In this document: piece after piece, positions 34,410-43,754 of the stretch
How the letters are laid out: each line of letters starts with the position of its first letter
Position numbering within the stretch: the stretch's first letter is position 1
Assembly: GCA_050950345.1 (NCBI GenBank)
Contig: JBMNHK010000008.1
Span: 1 to 64,000, forward strand
DNA length: 64,000 nucleotides
Source of the DNA: Pelotomaculum_C sp050950345
GTDB taxonomy: Bacteria > Bacillota > Desulfotomaculia > Desulfotomaculales > Pelotomaculaceae
Direction of reading: 5' to 3'
Made by a program: the position numbers and the translations under genes
Notes under the pieces: model-generated
What the model was told of the DNA's origin: nothing
What the model saw: the letters and a program-made list of their open reading frames with translations, nothing else
Database searches by the model: none

Positions 34410-35999
34410 TCAGCCTCCTTTCTCTAATATGCGTTTGATATTAGCTCTAAACTTTATCAACGCGCCCGGCGCAGTGTAGAGCTTTTCCTTCACCCAGCGC
34501 CCCACGACACCTTTCTCCCCGGATTGCTGTGTCAATTCTTCCCCGAGTTGCAAAAGAACGCGTTTGACTGTTTCTTTCCAATCTTTTTCCGCCTCGTCCA
34601 TATTCGATTGCGTAGGATCGATATCAGCGAGCCATCTGCGAAACGGCATGTCCAGCCGGAAATAAGCCTCCGCTTTCGCAGCATTGCTGATACCTTCTCC
34701 GGCTTTATGAGTTAAACTATCACTATCACCGGAGGCTTTAGCCAAATCGGCAGCTAAGAAAAAAAGCTGCTTTACACAGTCTTCAGTAATGGCAAGAAGC
34801 CTGGTAATCTGAGTAACCCACCTTTTTCCAAGCTGAGAGAGTATGTTTGCATTGATAGTAAGAGAATCCTGGAATACATCCGTAACAAAGAAATCCTTAT
34901 CACCATATTTCACGCTAGCTATCTGCAAAGTAACCATATTGTTAATGCGGCCTTGTTCTTTCAGTCTAGATAACCAACGGACTATTCCTGGTTTTCTGGA
35001 GCCATCTTCATCCGCAAGAAAAGAAGGAAAATCTCTCCACAATTGTTTGGAAGGATCATGGCGCTTGGGAAGATATACATCTTCTCTGTCACTTTTTCTC
35101 CAAAGAGTCATTTGCTCAGTAAACGCATTTTCTCTTGGAAAAAAATCACCTCCCAATAATCTGTAGCCTACAACGCTGTTTCCTTCTCTCTGCAGCAGCA
35201 ACCTGCGTGATTGCAGAGTAAGTAAGGAAAGCTGATCCTGAGGGAGGACTATTTCTACCCGTTCCTCAGTTCTTGGCTCATCAAGCTCCCAGCAAGCATA
35301 GCCGCTGATCCAGGGTTCGTCATTGTCATTGAGCAACACAAAATTCAACATAAGTGTTTCAAAAAGATTGGCACCTTTTGCATAGACTAAACCAAGTTTT
35401 CCAAGCCATCCTGCTCCGGGAGAAGGCATTTTCTGTCCGCGAATTGAAGGCTTACTGGATGTATCATCGAAGACATTCAAATACAGCAGCCACCTTGCTG
35501 CCTCCGCATACGATATATTGCGCTTCGCATCTCCGGTTCTAACCGGAAAAAGTCTGACTTTGTTACCACTCTCAGAGAGATTACCCAACAATTTCGCCGC
35601 AGAATAATTGGTTCCCTTATCCAGACCCGCTATCTGATAAAATGGTCGCTCCGGGTGAAAGAGGAAAAAACGTTCTTCGTAATGACATAAGCGTGTTTTT
35701 ACTGGCTCAATAGGAAAACGATTGAGTTCCCATAGACTTTGCCATCGCTCTAATGCATCTGAGGCATTTTCGATGGGTTTACGGTTTCCCTGCACATCTG
35801 CTCTGGTGAAGGTTGCATGCAGCGTTGCCAGTAACAGCCGCAGGATTGCTACATCTTGGGTTGGCAGCTCTCCGGCAAGACCACGGAATTCATGTGCCCG
35901 CTCCAACACTGTTAATAACGATACCTCTTCTGTTTCTCCCCTTGAATTTAAAACTAAAATCCAAGGCATATACAGTAAGTTAAAGTCTTTCTCCTTCAT
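34410..35999 (-). CDS. cas8e: Cascade large subunit Cas8e (Cse1)
   Basis: 529 residues. Cse1 features: FNLLYMPWILVLNSRGE, EFRGLAGELPTQDVAILRLLLATLHA and a central zinc-less alpha/beta body with GAGWLGKLGLVYAKGANLFETLMLNFVLLN (several short segments of one region, about 195-230). A four-helix C-terminal bundle follows. It recognises the PAM and recruits Cas3. It overlaps cas3 by 20 bp. Confidence 0.95.
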   Translation of the reverse strand: MKEKDFNLLYMPWILVLNSRGETEEVSLLTVLERAHEFRGLAGELPTQDVAILRLLLATLHATFTRADVQGNRKPIENASDALERWQSLWELNRFPIEPVKTRLCHYEERFFLFHPERPFYQIAGLDKGTNYSAAKLLGNLSESGNKVRLFPVRTGDAKRNISYAEAARWLLYLNVFDDTSSKPSIRGQKMPSPGAGWLGKLGLVYAKGANLFETLMLNFVLLNDNDEPWISGYACWELDEPRTEERVEIVLPQDQLSLLTLQSRRLLLQREGNSVVGYRLLGGDFFPRENAFTEQMTLWRKSDREDVYLPKRHDPSKQLWRDFPSFLADEDGSRKPGIVRWLSRLKEQGRINNMVTLQIASVKYGDKDFFVTDVFQDSLTINANILSQLGKRWVTQITRLLAITEDCVKQLFFLAADLAKASGDSDSLTHKAGEGISNAAKAEAYFRLDMPFRRWLADIDPTQSNMDEAEKDWKETVKRVLLQLGEELTQQSGEKGVVGRWVKEKLYTAPGALIKFRANIKRILEKGG

Positions 36000-38814
36000 T
36001 CACAGCCTCCTCTCCAATTTTCTTTGAAAGCATCCCATAGGATTGATCGTATTGCAAATGATACCCGCAAAGCTCTGTGCTGAGATTCTCATCAAGCACC
36101 AGAAATAATTCCCCTTTGAGCCAGGGCGATTGTTGCCAGGCACTCAACTCCTTAAGCGAAATCTTTTCGAGCTCGCTGATAGTCTCATCCATATTCCAAC
36201 ACAGCTCACGTGGAAGTTGTATGCTACATTCAGCCATCGCACGGGCAAGCTCCACATCCGGCAGCGTGTGTAAAGGAATCTTCCGACCTTTGAATTTGGC
36301 AAGCCAGGGCAGCATATAATATTCTCCAGCCCTCCGCTGCACAACTAAAACTTCCAGCGTATCTTCTGTATCGCGTACAGTTGCTTCGCCACGCTTACCG
36401 GATGGATCGTCTGTAATGCTTGTATCCAACCAACCGACCAGATCATCCAATCTCTTATAAGGATCAGAAATTTGAAAATCTCTCGCCTTGTTTATTTTTT
36501 TGTCTATACGCTGTTCATGCTTGTTTTTTGCTTCTTTATACTCCTCCTGTAACGCCAGCGGTACAGACACTCCCTCTGAGTGATAGGCCTCTTGCACCAA
36601 CCGGGAAATGTCGTCAGGCAGTGTTATCTGCGGGGGGAGCAATGCCCGTGTGTTCATCAAAAGATATTTACCATAGACGAGTTCAGCACCGCGGTCAAAG
36701 CCAGAATCGCTCATACCGCTAATAAAGCACTGGGCCTGTAATAATTTGGAAGGGCGTCTGCGCTTATGCCTGTGCAGACGCCCAATACGCTGAATCAGCA
36801 AATCCATGGGGCAGATATCAGATATTAAAACATCAAAATCCAAATCACAGCTTTGCTCAAAGATCTGCGTACCAACTAAAATGCAACGTTCCGGACGTTT
36901 GCCTTCCCATTCGCTGTCAGCACCTAAACTTGCGAAGAGCTCTTTTTCTTTTTGTGCCCGGTCCATTGCAATAAAGCGGGAATGTAACAGTTGGACATCA
37001 TCGCCGAAAGATTGCCTGAGTGTACGGGCCACACTCTGAGCACGCTTAACGGTATTAACTATAATCCCGGCACACCCGCCCTCGGAAAGCAGGTCCTCCA
37101 GAACCAGCGCAATTTGTTCATCCGGTAGGGCTTTCAGTGCAACTTCAAGCCGGCGTTGATGTCCACTGATCTTTTTCTGCTGTATGTTGCTGCCATCAGT
37201 AAACGTAATAATTGGATAGTCACAGGTAGTTGACCATGCAGGCAATGGAGGGACTTCTGGTCTTTCCTTATCAAATATCGGATCGTATTCCCTCATTGGC
37301 ACGATTTCTTTATTTAGGTAGGCTTCAATCATTTGCTTTCGTTTATCCCCAGGTAGGGTTGCAGAAAGAACAATCACCGGTACACCATATGCTCCCAACC
37401 AATTCAATACTCTATATAGATACTGGCTCATATAAGCATCATAAGCATGGCATTCGTCAAGAATTACAACTTTATTGGCCAGTCCCAAATGGCGCAAGGC
37501 AAGGTGTTTCTGCTTAAGTCCACCCATAAGAACCTGATCAATAGTACCGATAACAAAATCTGCAAGAATGCCTTTTTTGCGTCCCAAAAACCAATCATGC
37601 ACGATGATCGCATCTTCACCGGTTTCTTCGCTTTCATCTCCACCGACCCAAAAACCGCCCATTTCTTTTGTAGCCGTTTTTATCTCGTTATATAGTTCGT
37701 TGAGGTTAGCCTTGCCATGTGCTAGTTGTACAGCGTGATCCTCGCCGTCCTCAAGCCTTTCAATCCAACGGCAGAACCGTAAAAACAAGCCGTTGGCACT
37801 GGCCTGGGTCGGCAAAGCGAAAAATATTCCGCTTCGTTTCGTTTTGTTCGCGATAAGCTCTGCTGCTGCAAGGGCAGCCTCTGTTTTTCCTTCGCCCATC
37901 GGCGCTTCTAGGATCACAATACCCGAGTGTGACACTTCCCCGAGCAGTTGCAGCATAGCAGCCTGCACCGGTCGGGGGTCAAAGCCAAAGCGTTTTGTAT
38001 AGAAGTCCGTATCCATCCAGGCATTACCCGGGCTCCAGCATTCAGGTAGGCTGAGTTCCTCCCACGCGGCCTCAGCCCGCGCCGCGGAAGGACCAGCACT
38101 TCCGAAAAGCTCGATATAAGGGAAATATGTTTCATTGCTTACAATCCAGTCCACCATAATTACCAGCCCGCTGAGCAATACCTGGGCTGTGATGTCCGGA
38201 CGCCAGGACTTTGCTTCATCTTCCGTTATACCGGCTAGCGCCAGCGCATATGTCAATAATTCCTGCTGCACCTGATTCCAGGCCTCTTGCCCCTTATCCC
38301 ACCCCATGTCCTTCCAGTAAGCACTTTTAAGGTTATACAATTGTTGAGAGTTTGGAGGTTGTCCGTGGTGTCCACCCAGGATCACAGCGAGTTTCCGGGG
38401 AAACCCATGCTTCTCTAAAATAAGCTGCGAAGCCCAATGGTGTCTGGCTGCACGAGGATGAGGATTATATGTAAGTAATAGTCCTGCATCAATTATTTGC
38501 TTTCTAAGCTGCTCGTCAAGTTCCGTACTGCCTAACTTACCCTGGAATGTGGGGATTGCCTTGCCAAGGTCGTGGCTAGCTGCAAGAAAAACAAAACCCG
38601 GTAATGCTGTGTCTTCAAAATCCTCAAGGCTTTCTAGAGAATTGTCGAGGCCCAGGGCAATCCTTCGCTTGGTGCAGGAAGGAAGCCAATGATGCCATAC
38701 TAATCTAGCGATTTCTGCAGCGTCCGACATGTGCACTACAAGGGGCAGCCACAGCGCATCTTTGTTGCCTTTACCCTTCTTAGCCCAAAGGGCTTTCGTC
38801 CGCCAGCATAACAT
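35980..38814 (-). CDS. cas3: CRISPR nuclease-helicase Cas3
   Basis: 944 residues. The N-terminal HD nuclease has HMSDAAEIARLVW, ASHDLGKAIPTFQGK and LGGHHGQPP. The SF2 helicase follows with Walker A APMGEGKTEAA, DECH box VVILDECHAYD, SAT motif VLSATLPG and motif VI LIQRIGRLHRHKR. A Cas3 C-terminal domain ends the chain. It degrades the non-target strand after Cascade binding. The start has AGGTGGGG 9 nt upstream. It is the first gene of the operon. All motifs are intact, so interference is probably functional. Confidence 0.97.
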   Translation of the reverse strand: MLCWRTKALWAKKGKGNKDALWLPLVVHMSDAAEIARLVWHHWLPSCTKRRIALGLDNSLESLEDFEDTALPGFVFLAASHDLGKAIPTFQGKLGSTELDEQLRKQIIDAGLLLTYNPHPRAARHHWASQLILEKHGFPRKLAVILGGHHGQPPNSQQLYNLKSAYWKDMGWDKGQEAWNQVQQELLTYALALAGITEDEAKSWRPDITAQVLLSGLVIMVDWIVSNETYFPYIELFGSAGPSAARAEAAWEELSLPECWSPGNAWMDTDFYTKRFGFDPRPVQAAMLQLLGEVSHSGIVILEAPMGEGKTEAALAAAELIANKTKRSGIFFALPTQASANGLFLRFCRWIERLEDGEDHAVQLAHGKANLNELYNEIKTATKEMGGFWVGGDESEETGEDAIIVHDWFLGRKKGILADFVIGTIDQVLMGGLKQKHLALRHLGLANKVVILDECHAYDAYMSQYLYRVLNWLGAYGVPVIVLSATLPGDKRKQMIEAYLNKEIVPMREYDPIFDKERPEVPPLPAWSTTCDYPIITFTDGSNIQQKKISGHQRRLEVALKALPDEQIALVLEDLLSEGGCAGIIVNTVKRAQSVARTLRQSFGDDVQLLHSRFIAMDRAQKEKELFASLGADSEWEGKRPERCILVGTQIFEQSCDLDFDVLISDICPMDLLIQRIGRLHRHKRRRPSKLLQAQCFISGMSDSGFDRGAELVYGKYLLMNTRALLPPQITLPDDISRLVQEAYHSEGVSVPLALQEEYKEAKNKHEQRIDKKINKARDFQISDPYKRLDDLVGWLDTSITDDPSGKRGEATVRDTEDTLEVLVVQRRAGEYYMLPWLAKFKGRKIPLHTLPDVELARAMAECSIQLPRELCWNMDETISELEKISLKELSAWQQSPWLKGELFLVLDENLSTELCGYHLQYDQSYGMLSKKIGEEAVNEGERL

Positions 38815-39087
38815 CTAATAGACCCCACCTTTGGCGAAATATTCCTATAATTATTATCTTATTCAATAATTCAAAATTATGCAATAATGAACTTATTATT
38901 AGGGATCTTGTTGTTTCATATCTAATTAATAACCTATGGTTTAATATGGAAGGATAAATATAGAAAAAAAATAAGGCCCAGAGAAGAAACTCTAGACCAT
39001 CCTGGAAAAAATTATAATCACCATTTCCCCAAGAACACAATAGTGGGCTTGAACTACAGCTTATTAAGAACAAGCGGCATTTATTGC
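38815..39087. other. AT-rich gap upstream of the cas operon
   Basis: It should hold the cas promoter. TTGCAT, 17 bp, TAAGAT on the minus strand near 38850-38880 is a possible but weak match. A minus-strand frame 38780-39073 overlaps the start of cas3, is full of rare patterns, and is not called. Confidence 0.4.
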
Positions 39088-39864
39088 TTAGATCAGTTGA
39101 TCCTCTTCATTAAAGAAAGCTCTATAACCCAGCAGCAACAGCATAATAACTGAAAGCGAAACGGCTCCCAATATGCCCAGCATAATGGCGATTTGGTAAT
39201 TAACAGCTGTTGCCGGAGAAATACCTGATAGAATCTGACCTGTCATCATACCCGGCAAAAAAACAATCCCCATACCCAGCATTGAATTAATGGTGGGCAT
39301 GATCGCGGCATCAAAGGTACTATTGATGATCCCTTTCGTTGCCGTCTGCGGCGTTGCGCCAAGCACCAGGGCTTCTTCAACAAGTTTCCTTTGCGTGTTC
39401 ATTCCTTCTATTAGCGATTTAGTACCAAGAGATACACCGGTCATGGCATTGCCAACAAACATCCCGGCTAAGGGAATAAAATACTGCGGATCATACCAGG
39501 GAACAATTCTGATCACTACAAACAAGAAGTATATAATACAGGACATAGTCCCCGCCACCATAGAAAATACAATGGTTTGTTTAAGTTTTTTTGATAAGAG
39601 CCCTTTGAATCTTTGAAATACTGTATATACTGCAAAGCACTCCATCAAGATAATGATTGCTATAGTTATTAGCGGGCTGGGGTGATCGAATATATAGACG
39701 AGTACATATCCCGTCAACACCAGTTGAATAGTCATTCTCAGGGAAGAGAGCAATATCGCTTTTTCCCTTTTTATGCCTCTCTTTTTGACAATAAACAGCA
39801 CAATAACTACAAACACATAAGAAAGTAATACCTGCCAAATAGTTAAATCAATAATTCCTTTCAT
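39088..39864 (-). CDS. fetB: FetB-type iron/metal exporter permease (UPF0014)
   Basis: 258 residues, about seven membrane helices. Family marks are LLSYVFVVIVLFIVKKRGI, RMTIQLVLTGYVL, PLAGMFVGNAMTGVSLGTKS with a downstream EALVLGATPQTA, and MLGMGIVFLPGMMTGQILSG. FetAB is an ABC exporter linked to iron homeostasis and oxidative stress in E. coli. The gene overlaps the end of fetA by 17 bp and has AGGAG 8 nt upstream. Substrate here is inferred from the family. Confidence 0.92.
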   Translation of the reverse strand: MKGIIDLTIWQVLLSYVFVVIVLFIVKKRGIKREKAILLSSLRMTIQLVLTGYVLVYIFDHPSPLITIAIIILMECFAVYTVFQRFKGLLSKKLKQTIVFSMVAGTMSCIIYFLFVVIRIVPWYDPQYFIPLAGMFVGNAMTGVSLGTKSLIEGMNTQRKLVEEALVLGATPQTATKGIINSTFDAAIMPTINSMLGMGIVFLPGMMTGQILSGISPATAVNYQIAIMLGILGAVSLSVIMLLLLGYRAFFNEEDQLI

Positions 39865-40498
39865 GGTTCGCTCTCCTGTGCAAGACCTTTCCAGTAGCTA
39901 TTTCTATAAGCTCATCGGCATATTTTTCCGCGATGCTCTTTGAATGGGTGACCATTACCAGGGATTTTTCATGCTGCTTTACATGAGCGGCAAACATCTC
40001 CATGATTATTTCTTCCATATCTTCATCCAGAGCCGAGGAAGGTTCATCAAGGAGGTAAACTTCAGGGTCAATAAGAAGCACGCGCCCCAACGCAAGTCTC
40101 TGTTTTTCGCCACCTGACAGGTTGTGGGACGGAGTATCCAGAGATTTGTTTAATTGAATTTGTTCCAGAATCAGTTTCAAGTCCTCATCACCTGGTATTT
40201 CTTTACCCTGAAATCTTAAAGCCATTGTCAGATTGTCTCTTACAGTTCCTTCAAACATGACCGGGTTTTGGGTCAACATGGTGACTTTCCTACGATGTTC
40301 TACAGATTTTATTTGTTTTAGATCCACCCCATTAAATGATATACTCCCCTGGGAAGGGGAAATCATTTTATTGAGCATTCTTAAGATTGTTGTCTTGCCG
40401 CTGCCACTTGCACCGATCAATACAGTTATACCTGTATTGATGAACAATCTGGGTAGATCAATAATATTTCCATATTTTACGTCGATAAATTCAAACAT
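39848..40498 (-). CDS. fetA: FetA-type ABC transporter ATP-binding protein
   Basis: 216 residues from ATG 40498, which has GAGG 6 nt upstream; another ATG 12 bp further up is too close to its site. Walker A GASGSGKTTILRML, Q-loop TMLTQNPVMFEG, signature NLSGGEKQRLALGR, Walker B VYLLDEPSSALD and H-loop VMVTHS are all present. It powers the FetB permease encoded in overlap. Complete and typical. Confidence 0.92.
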   Translation of the reverse strand: MFEFIDVKYGNIIDLPRLFINTGITVLIGASGSGKTTILRMLNKMISPSQGSISFNGVDLKQIKSVEHRRKVTMLTQNPVMFEGTVRDNLTMALRFQGKEIPGDEDLKLILEQIQLNKSLDTPSHNLSGGEKQRLALGRVLLIDPEVYLLDEPSSALDEDMEEIIMEMFAAHVKQHEKSLVMVTHSKSIAEKYADELIEIATGKVLHRRANHERNY

Positions 40499-40635
40499 GT
40501 TGTACCTCATTTCCCTTATTCAAGAAACTATGTCTTTAAGTAACTGTCCACCCACGCAACATTGCTTTACCGGGGATACTTATTAGGATATCATATAGTG
40601 TAAAATTTTTTGCGCTTACTTTTATGGAGGTAGAT

Positions 40636-41568
40636 ATGCAAGTAATTATCACTTCGGCTTTTGATTTTCTAAAAAAGGCCCACGAATTAAAAAACAACAG
40701 AAAACATGCATCTGGGATTGAATTTTACAGGGGACAGCCCAACAGAGGGCTTTCTTTATTGCCGACTATCTTCAGAAGCCGCATGCTACAACATGAAGAA
40801 GATATTATAAATGAGTTTATCAGAAGAAGACCTGATGAGTTTGCTGAAAGAGACGGCCTATTTAACATTCTTGCTAAAATGCAGCACTATGGCTTGCACA
40901 CCCGCTTGCTGGACGTTACAGAAAATCCGGTTGTCTGTTTATATTTCACCTGTTCCCAAAACCTGGACAAAGATGGAGAGATATTCATATTTAAAAAACA
41001 CTTATATGAAATCCCCAGCAATGCGGCATTGAATATTATCACTGAATTTTATATTCACCATAGAAACAACAATGGAGATTACGATATTGTATCTTATTAT
41101 GATTACGCACTCAATAATTATAAAAGTAAAGACGTAGAAATAGCCTTTCATCACATTGTCAATGGCTTGCCTTGCTTTGCCCGGCCCAAAATTATTAACG
41201 AGCGTATATTAAGACAATCGGGTTCATTTATGCTATTTGCCAATGATGTCTGTCCCGGAATAAAATGCCCAAATGAAACTTGTGCTGATTATGGAACGGA
41301 TAATTGCGCTATGGACGGTGTGGCATCTGACCTCCGTGAAAGGATTAAGACCGTTAAGATAAAAAATACCCTCCCCGATATTACAAATGCACATGTAGCT
41401 AATGAACAAAACGGGTATCGATATATTGTGAAGGCAGAGAGTAAAAAATCTATCTTATCCGAACTTCAAACTATAGGTATAGATAAGGCTTTCTTATTCC
41501 CTGAATTAAGCAATGATGCGTTGGATATCATGGAAGATTACCGTTTGCGTTGTTCATTCTCCAATTGA
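40636..41568 (+). CDS. FRG-domain protein
   Basis: 310 residues from ATG 40636, 5 nt behind GGAGG. The FRG domain is clear: FYRGQPNRGLSLLPTIFRSR near residues 30-50, LAKMQHYGLHTRLLDVTENP and VVCLYFTC. The C-terminal part has a Cys cluster (CPGIKCPNETCADYGTDNCA) that could bind metal, and no other known domain. FRG proteins occur in phages, toxin and defence contexts; their reaction is not established. It stands alone between fetA, which is divergent, and a convergent gene, about 2 kb from the cas operon. A link to defence is possible but not shown. Confidence 0.87.
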   Translation: MQVIITSAFDFLKKAHELKNNRKHASGIEFYRGQPNRGLSLLPTIFRSRMLQHEEDIINEFIRRRPDEFAERDGLFNILAKMQHYGLHTRLLDVTENPVVCLYFTCSQNLDKDGEIFIFKKHLYEIPSNAALNIITEFYIHHRNNNGDYDIVSYYDYALNNYKSKDVEIAFHHIVNGLPCFARPKIINERILRQSGSFMLFANDVCPGIKCPNETCADYGTDNCAMDGVASDLRERIKTVKIKNTLPDITNAHVANEQNGYRYIVKAESKKSILSELQTIGIDKAFLFPELSNDALDIMEDYRLRCSFSN

Positions 41569-41628
41569 GTTAAGTAATCAATAGCCTCATTAATCAAAAT
41601 TATAGATATTAGTCAACTAACAATCATT

Positions 41629-41651
41629 TATTGTCGAATTCGACGACAATA
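41629..41651. repeat. Inverted repeat in the convergent intergenic region
   Basis: TATTGTCG, 7 bp, CGACAATA with EcoRI-like AATTCGA in the centre. It is downstream of both neighbouring genes, so it is unlikely to be an operator for either. Confidence 0.5.
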
Positions 41652-41675
41652 TTCTATTGATATTATACCCGTAAT

Positions 41676-41710
41676 TAATAAGCATCTCTCTTTCAGAGAG
41701 ATGCTTATTA
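41676..41710. terminator. Strong hairpin between convergent genes
   Basis: 16-bp perfect stem (arms begin TAATAAGCAT and end ATGCTTATTA) around TTC. The AT base of the stem provides short U stretches on both strands, so it probably terminates both genes. Confidence 0.7.
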
Positions 41711-41720
41711 ACGTAGTCGT

Positions 41721-42026
41721 CTATGCCAGTTTTACATAGAGGGCTTTTTCTTCTTCATTAAATATGGCTTCGTATTTGCCGGTTTGATTGATTCCAAAAT
41801 GATTAAAGAAACCTCTCGCAAAAAGCTTGGTCTTTTTAATAGTTTGTCCCTCATTTGCGGCTTTAATCCTAATAGTGTTGGTTTCATTATCATAGGCCAG
41901 CTCAACTACTTCGGCTTGTAATTTTTCGCGTGATATTTTGTTAAGCACAATAGAGTTTTTGGAAAGTGAAACCAGTGGCTGCTTTGGCGCCTTCTCTCCC
42001 CTTGGCTTATAAACCTCAAATGCCAT
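41721..42026 (-). CDS. Conserved hypothetical protein of 101 residues
   Basis: Starts at ATG 42026, 8 nt behind GGAGG; the frame continues five codons up. The chain opens MAFEVYKPRGEK, then SLSKNSIVLNKISREKL, and has regular beta-strands (VVELAYDNETNTIRIKAA) and YEAIFNEEEKALYVKL at the end. No signal, helix or metal motif. Small soluble proteins of this pattern recur in Peptococcaceae genomes, as far as I recall. Function unknown. The next gap, 42027-42325, holds no gene. Confidence 0.7.
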   Translation of the reverse strand: MAFEVYKPRGEKAPKQPLVSLSKNSIVLNKISREKLQAEVVELAYDNETNTIRIKAANEGQTIKKTKLFARGFFNHFGINQTGKYEAIFNEEEKALYVKLA

Positions 42027-42325
42027 CACTTTACCCTCCAATATGTAAATTTAGTTCTAATTAAGGGTATTATAGCTCAATGTTTAACAGGTGTCAATTT
42101 TCCCCTGATAATTTTTTAATTAACATAATAATAGTTATAAAACGCAACTATTATTATGTTTTAATGTAGTATATTAATAAGCACCAAGATGTGCTACAAT
42201 TTGCGCTAATTTGCGAAATAGCAAAGCAAATCAACTAACGAAAAACCAGGATTGCTGATCATTCAACTCCCATAGGCAAAATTAGATTATTTTATTGCAT
42301 TATTATATGGCTTTAGTATTTAGCT

Positions 42326-42814
42326 TTAGTCTATCTTCAAATGTTCCAACGACTCCTTTAATTTTTTATAGGTTACTTCCAGGGATTCTGAAATAACCCT
42401 GGTATTGCCGATAACCGGCATAAAGTTAGTATCACCGCCCCAGCGCGGTACGATATGAAAGTGAATGTGGCCAGGTATTCCAGCCCCGGCCAACCTGCCA
42501 AGATTAGCGCCGACATTAAAGCCCTGCGGTTGAAAAACCTTTAAAACCTTAACCATTTTCTGAATCATCAGCATTAATTCCTTCATCTCTTCAACAGTCA
42601 GCTCTTCCATATCAGCTACATGTCGTTTGGGCATGATTAGCAGATGACCATTATTATACGGGTAAAGATTCAGCATGACAACAATTTTATCTCCGCGCAA
42701 CAACACCAGATTTGCTTCATCATCATCAGAATTAATTTTTTCACAAAAAACACAGCCCTCCCCGTGATTGCCACCAATATAAACTGACCTCCACGGTGCC
42801 CAGATACAATCCAA
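42326..42814 (-). CDS. HIT-family nucleotide hydrolase
   Basis: 162 residues starting at TTG 42814 behind GGAGGG. MDCIWAPWRSVYI, CVFCEKI, and the zinc/nucleotide region YPYNNGHLLIMPKRH precede the histidine triad GHIHFHIVPRWGGD (HxHxH). This start and the WAPWR motif match the ApaA/AP4A phosphorylase-like HIT branch of Gram-positives. It likely hydrolyses or phosphorolyses dinucleoside polyphosphates or AMP-linked substrates in the cytoplasm. Confidence 0.92.
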   Translation of the reverse strand: MDCIWAPWRSVYIGGNHGEGCVFCEKINSDDDEANLVLLRGDKIVVMLNLYPYNNGHLLIMPKRHVADMEELTVEEMKELMLMIQKMVKVLKVFQPQGFNVGANLGRLAGAGIPGHIHFHIVPRWGGDTNFMPVIGNTRVISESLEVTYKKLKESLEHLKID

Positions 42815-43048
42815 TAAACTATCCCTCCAAACTTTTTATAAAAAACACGCAGACTTTCTATTTTAACTAGATAATAATAACATTTTCAAATTATCATCGC
42901 AACCAGCTTAAATCAAGTTTTGCTCCATTAACCTTATAAATAAAAGAAGTCCCCGCTCCGAAGAGCGAGGCATGATTAAAGTGGCATACACTATAAAAAT
43001 ACCCTTCCTTCAATATTTTTATACACTTTTTATATTTTATATTTCATA
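42815..43048. other. Non-coding gap upstream of the HIT gene
   Basis: No gene is seen. It contains the hairpin listed for 42937-42970 and AT-rich flanks. Confidence 0.4.
42937..42970 (-). terminator. Terminator or attenuator hairpin upstream of the HIT gene
   Basis: Minus strand CCTCGCTC-TTCG-GAGCGGGG, a UUCG tetraloop hairpin with one G-T pair, followed by ACTTCTTTTATTT. There is no minus gene to its right, so it may attenuate the HIT transcript (start 123 bp downstream) or end a small RNA. Confidence 0.55.
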
Positions 43049-43077
43049 TTGACAATTTTACAAGGGAAGCTTATATA
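43049..43077 (+). promoter_or_regulatory. Promoter of the GyrI-like gene
   Basis: TTGACA (43049-43054), 17-bp spacer, TATATA (43072-43077). It lies 64 bp before the chosen TTG start. Confidence 0.65.
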
Positions 43078-43140
43078 TTAAAGATAAGTTGCATGTTACC
43101 AGCGTTTATCTTTGATACTATAATAATTGGAGGGGTAAAT

Positions 43141-43614
43141 TTGACTGAAGATAAAAACTATGATATCCGAGAGTTAAATATTGACGAAATACCGGTTAAC
43201 AGCATGCGAGGCAAGGTGGTCGATTTTCCAGATGATCTGGCAACCTTGATTGAGGATTCTTTAGCTAATATCACTTCTCAAGGCGGCCGGTGTTCAGGCC
43301 CTCCCATCATCATCTACGATAAGGATATGGATTTTAACAGTTTTGAGACGGAGTTAGAAGTAGCATGGCCGGTAATAGATCGGAATATGGCCAATAAAAT
43401 ACTTCCACCAATCCACGCGGCATCGGTCACGGAAAGATTGACCACAGAAAAAGGTCTTGAAGGCGCTTACACAGCCCTGTACGATTGGATTAGAAAGAAT
43501 GGTTACCACCCTGCTTATCCTATACGGGAGATATTCACCCCGGATCCTGAGGCTACCACAGATGAACAACTGCTTATCGAGATAATCATACCCCTAACAA
43601 CAGAACATGATTAA
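43141..43614 (+). CDS. GyrI-like/AraC effector-binding domain protein
   Basis: 157 residues from TTG 43141, preceded by GGAGGGG; the longer frame has no site. The SHS2-type small-molecule-binding fold is suggested by YDIRELNIDEIPVNSMRG, GPPIIIYDKDM, LEVAWPVI, YTALYDWIRKNGYHPAYPIREIF and the closing LLIEIIIPL. Such stand-alone domains bind or sequester drugs and other amphipathic ligands; ligand here is unknown. It has its own promoter, and a hairpin follows. Confidence 0.82.
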   Translation: MTEDKNYDIRELNIDEIPVNSMRGKVVDFPDDLATLIEDSLANITSQGGRCSGPPIIIYDKDMDFNSFETELEVAWPVIDRNMANKILPPIHAASVTERLTTEKGLEGAYTALYDWIRKNGYHPAYPIREIFTPDPEATTDEQLLIEIIIPLTTEHD

Positions 43615-43618
43615 ATTA

Positions 43619-43661
43619 AAGGAGCCCCGGCATATTTACCTTATATGCCAGAGGGCTCCTT
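43619..43661 (+). terminator. Hairpin after the GyrI-like gene
   Basis: AAGGAGCCC (43619-43627) pairs with GGGCTCCTT (43653-43661), with an inner GGCATAT/ATATGCC stem. The T-run is short, so termination is plausible but not certain. Confidence 0.6.
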
Positions 43662-43754
43662 ACCTGATTACACCGTGGCTCACCGCTACCTGTATTGTTA
43701 CTGTAAGATTATGGCCAAAAAAAAATTATTAGCAGCGCACCCGGATATATATTT

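Noticed and set aside
38780..39073. 97-codon minus ORF upstream of cas3
   Set aside because: Overlaps the start of cas3, has no ribosome site and no recognisable motif.
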